From NCBI RefSeq assembly GCF_014202695.1, contig NZ_JACHHH010000002.1, forward strand, positions 62,001 to 126,000: 64,000 nt of DNA, given 5' to 3'. Under the pieces are notes generated by a model that did not search any database, was not told where the DNA came from, and saw only the letters and a program-made list of their open reading frames with translations. Source of the stretch: Oribacterium sinus. Lineage in GTDB: Bacteria > Bacillota > Clostridia > Lachnospirales > Lachnospiraceae. Made by a program: the position numbers and the translations under genes. Below are positions 58,827 through 64,000 of the stretch, piece by piece. Numbering within the stretch: the first letter of the stretch is position 1; the number at the start of each line of letters is the position of its first letter.

Positions 58827-60937
58827 TTATAGAAGCATGCCACATTGCCCAATTCGGAAAATGGAAGGATGCGGATTTTTCCTTTTCTCCCGGAAAGAAC
58901 AGTTTCCTCTGGGATAACGGTTATGGAAAAACCAGCTTTATCTACTTTTTTAAGCTGATGTTCTATGGGGTTTCCGGGGATAGAAAACAGGACTTGGAGG
59001 AAAATGAACGAAAGCATTACATGCCCTTCCAAGGAGCATCCTTTGGAGGACGGATCATTTTCCGTATCGGAGAGAAGCGTTATCGCTTGGAAAGAAGCTT
59101 CGGGCTAAAGAAGTCTGAGGACAGCTTCCGACTTTTTGATGAGGACAGCGGAAAGGAATCCAAGGATTATTCGGAAAATATCGGAGAAGAGCTTTTTTCT
59201 TTGGACGCAGAGTCTTTCCAAAGAGTTTGCATGATTAGCCATGAGGATCTTCATTTTTCCATGAATTCCCGTATGCATGCCAAGCTTGGCAATGTGGCGG
59301 AGGATCAGGAGGATATGAAGAAGTTCCAGCAGGTGCAGACGATTCTTAAGGATGGCATCAATGCCCTGTCTCCGAACCGTCGCACCGGAAACATTTTCAA
59401 ATTAAAGATGCAGGAAGAGGAATTGTCCTCCGGACTTTACGGAAAAGAAGCTTTGGAAAATGCAGTTCTTTCTATAGAGAAGGAAGTGCTTTCCCTTACG
59501 GAAAAGGAGGCCCGGCGAAAGGAAGAGGGAAAGGCATTGGAGGCGGAACTTAGTCAAAGGATTTCGGAAAAGGATTCTTTGGGGAAGTGGATGTCCTATG
59601 CCCAGAAGAAGGAAGAATGGGAAAAGGCGGAGTATCGTTATGAAAATGCTTTAAAGTGGTACTATCAGGATCGCTTTTCCGAAATTCCCGAGGAGAAGAA
59701 AGCACTCCTTTGGAAGGAGGAAATGCAGTCTCTTCAGGAGCAGATTCATTCTATAAAGAAGGAAATTGAAAAGGTATCGGAAGTCAGCGGGGAGAATGTC
59801 GATGTAGAGGTAGAAAAAGAAGGGGGAATAGTGCTGCCCCTTGAAGAAGCAAGTGTTCCCGGTGCCAGTCGTGCAAAGAAAGATACTTCGAAGAACGAGA
59901 CCTTTGGGAATGGGACAAAGGAAATGGGACAGTATGGTACTTCTCCTGTAGTGCTTTTCGCTTTAGTAGGACTGGGACTGCTCTTTGTTCTTCTTTTCTT
60001 CGGAAAGCTTTTCGGTATGCCATTGGGACTTCCATCAGCCCTATTCCTATTGCTGGGGATTCTTTCCCTTAGTCTTTGCTTCTTCCTTTGGTGGAGCGGA
60101 GAACAGAAAAAGCGGACATGGAAAGAAAAGCAGGAAGAGGAAGAGGCCAGACAAAGAAAGCAACAGGCAATACGCTTTGCTTCCTTGGAAGAGCTTCTTT
60201 CCCGTTTTCATAAGCTGGAAGATATGCAGGATTTAGAAATGGAAGCAGCAGGTCGAAAAGAAGAGTTCCTCCGCTTCGTGGAAGAGGAAGGAGGAGAGCA
60301 GGCCTTTTCTTTATTGGAAGAGAAACAGAAGGAATGGGAGGAAGGCCCTTCCTTAGAGGAGAGTAGGAGAAAGCTGGAAGCTTTCCGAAAAGAGGAAGAA
60401 GAAAGAAGGGAAGAGATTCGGAAGAAACGGGCGGAAAGAGAAGCGAAGGTTCGGGATTTGGAGTTCTTGGAAGAACAGGAAAGACTTCTGGAACAGAAAA
60501 AAGAAGAGCGGGAGGCCTTGGAAAAGCGCTACAATCTTTTACAAAAGACCAAAGCCTACCTGGAAATGGCCAAGGAACGTTTTGCCCTGCAATATAAGGA
60601 GCCTATTCTGGAAGCTTTTCAGAAGTATTTTCAGAGCATCTGTACAGAGCCCCTACAATTCCAGATGAGTGAGGACCTGGAGCTTAGCTTTGTGGACAGA
60701 GGATTAAGCCGGGAGCAGGGCTATCTAAGTGAGGGATTGCAGGATCTTTGCCGTTTCTGTCAAAAGCTGGCCATTTTTGATGCCATGTTCCGGGAGGAAA
60801 AAGCCTTCTTATTACTGGATGATCCCTTCAGTCATTTGGATGAGAAAAACGGAGCAAGAGCAAGAGCTTTGCTGGAGGAGCTTGCCAAGAGTCGTCAGAT
60901 TTTCTACTTTACCTGTAGCGAGGAACGAAAGTCATAA
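58823..60937 (+). CDS. Rad50/SbcC-like ATPase with central membrane-like segment (YhaN-like)
   Basis: A 704-residue SMC-type ATPase, shorter than SbcC. The P-loop reads WDNGYGKTS, with Trp where the first Gly of GxxxxGK(T/S) normally stands. Coiled-coil arms (about 200-330 and 430-590) flank two hydrophobic stretches (about 374-425), as in YhaN, instead of a zinc hook. The C-terminus has the signature-like YLSEGLQDLCRF and Walker B FLLLDDPFSHLDEKN. It would join the nuclease encoded upstream, possibly at the membrane. Its TAA lies within the first unit of a 13-bp repeat. Confidence 0.9.
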   Translation: MIIEACHIAQFGKWKDADFSFSPGKNSFLWDNGYGKTSFIYFFKLMFYGVSGDRKQDLEENERKHYMPFQGASFGGRIIFRIGEKRYRLERSFGLKKSEDSFRLFDEDSGKESKDYSENIGEELFSLDAESFQRVCMISHEDLHFSMNSRMHAKLGNVAEDQEDMKKFQQVQTILKDGINALSPNRRTGNIFKLKMQEEELSSGLYGKEALENAVLSIEKEVLSLTEKEARRKEEGKALEAELSQRISEKDSLGKWMSYAQKKEEWEKAEYRYENALKWYYQDRFSEIPEEKKALLWKEEMQSLQEQIHSIKKEIEKVSEVSGENVDVEVEKEGGIVLPLEEASVPGASRAKKDTSKNETFGNGTKEMGQYGTSPVVLFALVGLGLLFVLLFFGKLFGMPLGLPSALFLLLGILSLSLCFFLWWSGEQKKRTWKEKQEEEEARQRKQQAIRFASLEELLSRFHKLEDMQDLEMEAAGRKEEFLRFVEEEGGEQAFSLLEEKQKEWEEGPSLEESRRKLEAFRKEEEERREEIRKKRAEREAKVRDLEFLEEQERLLEQKKEEREALEKRYNLLQKTKAYLEMAKERFALQYKEPILEAFQKYFQSICTEPLQFQMSEDLELSFVDRGLSREQGYLSEGLQDLCRFCQKLAIFDAMFREEKAFLLLDDPFSHLDEKNGARARALLEELAKSRQIFYFTCSEERKS

Positions 60938-60997
60938 GCAAAAGCCATAAGCAAAAGCCATAAGCAAAAGCCATAAACAAAAGCCATAAACAAAAGC
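60933..60997 (+). repeat. Five 13-bp tandem repeats spanning the stop codon
   Basis: CATAAGCAAAAGC three times, then CATAAACAAAAGC twice, end to end. The first unit supplies the TAA stop of the preceding gene and the last runs into the terminator. Confidence 0.9.
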
Positions 60998-61023
60998 CGT
61001 TATCGAGAGATAGCGGCTTTTTT
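60992..61023 (+). terminator. Terminator of the nuclease-ATPase operon
   Basis: AAAAGCCGTTATC, a GAGA loop and GATAGCGGCTTTTTT form a 12-bp stem with one G-T pair and a T-tract. Confidence 0.92.
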
Positions 61024-61154
61024 CGTGCATTTATAGGTCTTTTGTGGCAAAAAACTTATAAAGAAAAATTATTTTGCAAAAGTAGAATATTTTTTGATTT
61101 TTTGCTTATATATTAAAAAAATAACGCGATATACATACATAGCAAAATAATTTA

Positions 61155-61461
61155 AGAAAAAAAGGAGCTATAAAAATGAGGAAGATAAGAAATAGAGGAA
61201 TTAGAGAAAAGCCCCCGAAGAGGGGAGAGAAAGGCGGAAAAGCACCGCCGGCGGGAAGAGCTTAAGAGGGTAGCTGCAATACACTCTACTCTTTCGAAAA
61301 TACGGTAAGAGGACCGGGGAACACCCGTGGGAGCACAGAATATACGGCAAAGAGAGTTCAGCACTATTTATGCCTGAACCGAGGGCGCTGAGAAAAAGAA
61401 GAGCCCGTGGTGAGATTCCCCCGTCCCCTTAAAACTTTATAAAAGCATAGCTCCTTTTTCT
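61155..61461 (+). ncRNA. Large structured RNA candidate (~300 nt) closed by a terminal stem
   Basis: AGAAAAAAAGGAGCTAT (61155-61171) pairs with ATAGCTCCTTTTTCT (61447-61461), closing a GC- and purine-rich stretch with local hairpins: CCCC/GGGG (61213-61225), GGCGG/CCGCC (61233-61249), CGGG/CCCG (61315-61327), GTTCAG/CTGAAC (61356-61379) and GGGC/GCCC (61383-61416). The 3' strand of the closing stem ends in a T-tract, so it may double as terminator. No plausible protein is encoded. Class not identified; a raiA-like or other large RNA is possible. It occupies most of the 649-base gap 60938-61586. Confidence 0.6.
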
Positions 61462-61586
61462 AAGGAGAAAGAGAAGAATTTCTTCTTAGTAAGAAAATAA
61501 ACGAAAGCAAACGAAAACAAAAAGAGTATGAAAAAAATTGTCTGCATAGACATTTTTTATAAAGAACGCAAAGTGAGGGATAATTA

Positions 61587-63017
61587 ATGATGAAGAAGAA
61601 CATGAACAGATTAGCAACATTGGCATTAAGCGGAATGATGGTGCTTTCCACCGCCGCACCGGTATTCGCATCCAGCACCAATATCAACAAGACTGATCCG
61701 AACTTAAATACATATTATGGAAAGGAAGAAGCTAACGTAGGTAAGAGTGTAAACAACAATAAGCTGGAAGCGTTAGGAAATACCGTTTCCTTTGATAAGG
61801 TAATCCGTGTTGAAACGGACAACAATGAAATGGTAGACAAGCCGGATGTGGTATGGAATTATACGGTTAAAGGAGTAGTAAACGGTCAGAAGATTAATGA
61901 TGATGGAACACCCACATCCGCAGTATCAGCACCTTTCACTGCAGGAACTACTACAATTTCGGACGGTACTCAAACAATGATTGTTTTAGCCGGACAGGAT
62001 TCCCAGATTGATACGGCAAACAGTGATTTAAAGGCGGAGTTTAAGGCAGATAGCTATGATCTTACTGGTAAAACTTTAGAGGATTTTAGAGATGGGGTAA
62101 AGATCGGCTTTAAGCCGGGTGCCTTTGCTACTCCGGGAGTATATCGTTTCGTAGTAACAGAAGGACCTGCAGATGGAGCCAACAAAGGAGACGTGGAAGC
62201 TATGAAGGTTACCGTGGATGGTGCGGCAAAGTCTTACCAGACTCAGCGTTTCCTGGATGTGTATGTACGTCTGAAGGAAGGTAGTACCACAGGAGAAAAA
62301 GAAATTTACGGCTACGTTCTCCACAGTGGAGATACTCAGGTTACCAGCAATGCAACAGGAAATAAGCATACCGGAGACAAGAACAGCGGCTTTGACGGTG
62401 ACAAAGGAAAGGGCGGTAAGAAGGATACCCCCCAGGGATATACCCGTTACACTCCGAGAAAGCTGAAGGTGGATAAGAAAATCAGCGGAATGATTGACAA
62501 GAATAACCTCTTTCCCTTCACAGTCAACCTTTTTCATAACAAAGCAGGAGCAGTCAACTTTGACAACGCGAATTTGCAGGTTAAGGTAAAGATGCCGGGA
62601 GCAAGCGCTTATACCGTAAAGAAGGCCAGTGAAATCCCCGGATTAGGAGCAACATTAAAGGATGGACAATCCCTGGAAATCATCGGTTTGCCAAAAACCA
62701 CTACCTATAATGTAAAGGAGACCAACAATACTGCTTTAACCATTAAGTCTGATGTGCGCTTCTCCGAGGATGTGGCAAATCCGGTTCCGGATACTGCGGC
62801 GGTATCAACTGAAACAGTGGCTCCTACAGCAAGCTCCACAGAAAAAGGAGGAGATAAGAATTTGTTGCTGAACGATAGCCATGTGGCTTACCACAACCAC
62901 ATTGATGAAATCACACCAACCGGTGTAGTACTGACTGTAGCTCCTTATGCCATGATGTTGGCAGTGGCAGGAAGCATGGGCTTCATGTTCTTTAACCGGA
63001 AGAAGGAAGAGGAATAA
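61587..63017 (+). CDS. FctA-like major pilin with sortase sorting signal
   Basis: A 476-residue secreted fimbrial subunit. Signal peptide at residues 1-29 (LATLALSGMMVLSTAAPVFA). The N-terminal part has FDKVIRVETDNN and VVWNYTVKG, as in Spy0128/FctA isopeptide domains; a later KLKVDKKISG supplies a pilin-type Lys. The C-terminus has ITPTG (an LPxTG variant), a hydrophobic span and the RKKEEE tail. Isopeptide bonds and sortase polymerisation are expected from the family. A class B sortase gene follows. GAGGG precedes the tandem ATGs. Confidence 0.88.
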   Translation: MMKKNMNRLATLALSGMMVLSTAAPVFASSTNINKTDPNLNTYYGKEEANVGKSVNNNKLEALGNTVSFDKVIRVETDNNEMVDKPDVVWNYTVKGVVNGQKINDDGTPTSAVSAPFTAGTTTISDGTQTMIVLAGQDSQIDTANSDLKAEFKADSYDLTGKTLEDFRDGVKIGFKPGAFATPGVYRFVVTEGPADGANKGDVEAMKVTVDGAAKSYQTQRFLDVYVRLKEGSTTGEKEIYGYVLHSGDTQVTSNATGNKHTGDKNSGFDGDKGKGGKKDTPQGYTRYTPRKLKVDKKISGMIDKNNLFPFTVNLFHNKAGAVNFDNANLQVKVKMPGASAYTVKKASEIPGLGATLKDGQSLEIIGLPKTTTYNVKETNNTALTIKSDVRFSEDVANPVPDTAAVSTETVAPTASSTEKGGDKNLLLNDSHVAYHNHIDEITPTGVVLTVAPYAMMLAVAGSMGFMFFNRKKEEE

Positions 63018-63165
63018 GTCGTCTATCCCTACTTAGGATAGAGGAGACGGGAAAAGGAAAGCCTTAGGGTTTTTCTTTTCCCCGGATTCTTCCTCATCCC
63101 TTTTTTCCCAATCCATCCCGGTCATCCCGGATAGATGCGAGATTTTCGGGAACAAAAGTATTGCA

Positions 63166-63181
63166 TGTATCCCGGGATACA
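63166..63181. promoter_or_regulatory. 16-bp perfect palindrome upstream of the sortase gene
   Basis: TGTATCCCGGGATACA, 17 bases before the sortase ATG; the half-site ATCCCGG occurs twice more just upstream (near 63114 and 63124). Could be a regulator site. The pilin-sortase spacer also has a GGGAAAAG / CTTTTCCC stem-loop (about 63051-63081), which may act as a partial terminator limiting sortase expression. Confidence 0.5.
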
Positions 63182-63198
63182 AGAGTAGAGAGGCAAAT

Positions 63199-63933
63199 AT
63201 GAACATTGCGGTGAGAGCGGCAAGGCTGGGAGATCGCATGATTACCATCTTAGCTGCCATTCTAATGATTCTACTCATGAGCTACGGGGGATTTTCCCTT
63301 TGGTACACCTATATGACCATGCAAGAAGGATTTTTAAACAATGACTTAATGTCCTTAAAACCAGTAGTAAGTGAGGATGGCAGTCTAAGCTTTGAGGAAC
63401 TCTTAGCCTTAAACAAAGATACCAGAGCTTGGATTACCCTGGACGGAACCAATATCGACTACCCTATGGTACAGGGAAAGGATGATATGGAATACGTCAA
63501 TAAGGATGTGGAGGGAAACTTTTCCTTATCCGGATCCATTTTTATGAGCTATCACAATGCGCCGGATTTTTCCGACCCCTATATTCTGACCTATGGACAT
63601 CATATGGACAACGGCGGAATGTACGGAGATGTGATGGAGTTCATCGATAACAGTTATTTTGAAGAACATAAGACAGGAACTTTGTATTTGCCCGGAAAGG
63701 CAAGGCAGTTAGAGATATTTGCCTGTATGGAGGGAGATGCCTATGACCCCTATATCTATAATGTTATGGATAAACAGGGGAATATGCAGGAGTTTCTGGA
63801 TTACATCAAAAATAATGCACAGCAGTATAGAGATATTGGGATGAAAGACACGGATCAGGTAATCAGCTTATCCACCTGTGTATCCGCATCCACCAACGGT
63901 AGGATGATTGTCTTTGCCAGAATAAACCCATAA
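63199..63933 (+). CDS. srtB: Class B sortase
   Basis: A 244-residue transpeptidase with one N-terminal membrane segment (about 15-38). Class B features: ARLGDRMITILAA start, TRAWITLDGTNIDYPMVQG, catalytic His in LTYGHHMDNGGMYG, catalytic Cys in ISLSTCVSAS and Arg in NGRMIVFARI. Next to an FctA-like pilin it probably polymerises the pilus, as Spy0129 does for the streptococcal M1 pilus. It could alternatively anchor surface proteins. Confidence 0.93.
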   Translation: MNIAVRAARLGDRMITILAAILMILLMSYGGFSLWYTYMTMQEGFLNNDLMSLKPVVSEDGSLSFEELLALNKDTRAWITLDGTNIDYPMVQGKDDMEYVNKDVEGNFSLSGSIFMSYHNAPDFSDPYILTYGHHMDNGGMYGDVMEFIDNSYFEEHKTGTLYLPGKARQLEIFACMEGDAYDPYIYNVMDKQGNMQEFLDYIKNNAQQYRDIGMKDTDQVISLSTCVSASTNGRMIVFARINP

Positions 63934-63948
63934 GGGGGGTGAGGGAAT

Positions 63949-64000
63949 TTGTTTCGAAAAAAATGTCAAAAAATCTTAGCGGGACTATGTGCCCTCCTCT
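63949..64000 (+). CDS. Start of a secreted protein, possibly a minor pilin
   Basis: From TTG 63949, with GGGGGGTGAGGG directly upstream, the frame reads MFRKKCQKILAGLCALL and runs off the window. The basic start plus hydrophobic run is a signal peptide beginning. After pilin and sortase, a minor pilin or anchoring subunit is expected, but the rest is not visible. Confidence 0.5.
   Translation, partial: MFRKKCQKILAGLCALL

Noticed and set aside
61152-61364. Minus-strand ORF of 70 codons inside the structured RNA candidate
   Set aside because: Low-complexity Ser/Arg-rich translation, no ribosome-binding site, and it coincides with GC-rich hairpins.
61155-61461. tmRNA, RNase P RNA or SRP RNA identity
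   Set aside because: The universal cores (tRNA-like ends with CCA, the RNase P GAGGAAAGTCC block, the SRP GGAAG/AGCAG loops) are not present.

Overview
The window reads as a chromosomal segment of a strictly anaerobic, host-associated Gram-positive bacterium of the class Clostridia. A Lachnospiraceae member close to the oral/gut genera (Oribacterium-like) is my best guess. This is inferred from gene content and style: strong GGAGG ribosome-binding sites, lipoprotein signal peptides, [FeFe]-hydrogenase maturases, an A-type flavoprotein, a 2-hydroxyacyl-CoA-dehydratase-type reductase with its activator, and a sortase-built pilus. No rRNA or tRNA gene, CRISPR array, integrase or complete insertion sequence was found.

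Layout. Positions 1-8.5 kb: a nucleoside uptake and salvage operon (BMP-family binding protein, NupO/P/Q-type ABC transporter, nucleoside hydrolase, M20 hydrolase, class I glutamine-amidotransferase-like protein, ribokinase-family kinase), closed by a strong terminator. 8.5-15.4 kb: a four-carbon sugar-acid operon (DtnK-type kinase, PdxA2-type dehydrogenase, GntP permease, DeoR repressor) with a GH32 fructosidase attached. Its promoter carries 10-bp phased direct repeats. 15.4-20.7 kb: an Rpn/PD-(D/E)XK nuclease, a large lipoprotein, MsrAB and an esterase. 20.7-26.2 kb: a sugar ABC importer lacking its ATPase, a Gfo/Idh/MocA dehydrogenase and an AraC regulator. 26.5-32.2 kb: a DMT transporter, then a cupin protein, an FprA flavoprotein and a small acidic protein, then a nitroreductase and an ArsB/NhaD-type transporter.

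32.4-40.6 kb: a lacto-N-biose/galacto-N-biose (mucin or milk glycan) locus with GH112 phosphorylase, ABC importer, N-acetylhexosamine 1-kinase and a divergent AraC activator. 40.9-45.8 kb: a polar amino-acid ABC transporter, a double-cubane-cluster type reductase with its ATP-dependent activator, and a thioredoxin-like protein. 46-52.4 kb: prfA, an SH3-GH18 protein, Sua5, a GNAT and a membrane protein. 52.4-53 kb: a candidate type I toxin-antitoxin module. 53-57.6 kb: TM1266-like regulator, hydE, hydG, hydF (the hydrogenase itself is not here). 57.7-60.9 kb: a YhaO/YhaN-like DNA-repair pair. 61-64 kb: a large structured RNA candidate, then an FctA-like pilin, a class B sortase and the start of another secreted protein.

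The most unusual signals are non-coding: (i) a small hydrophobic peptide gene convergent with a short terminator-ended RNA (52.67-52.90 kb); (ii) a family of three long palindromic elements with shared terminal inverted repeats (32.2, 50.4, 56.0 kb); (iii) a ~300-nt RNA candidate closed by a terminal stem (61.16-61.46 kb); (iv) at least eight short degenerate tandem arrays of 11-18-bp units in spacers; (v) 10-bp phased operator-like repeats upstream of the sugar-acid operon. All functional calls come from reading motifs by eye; no database search was possible.
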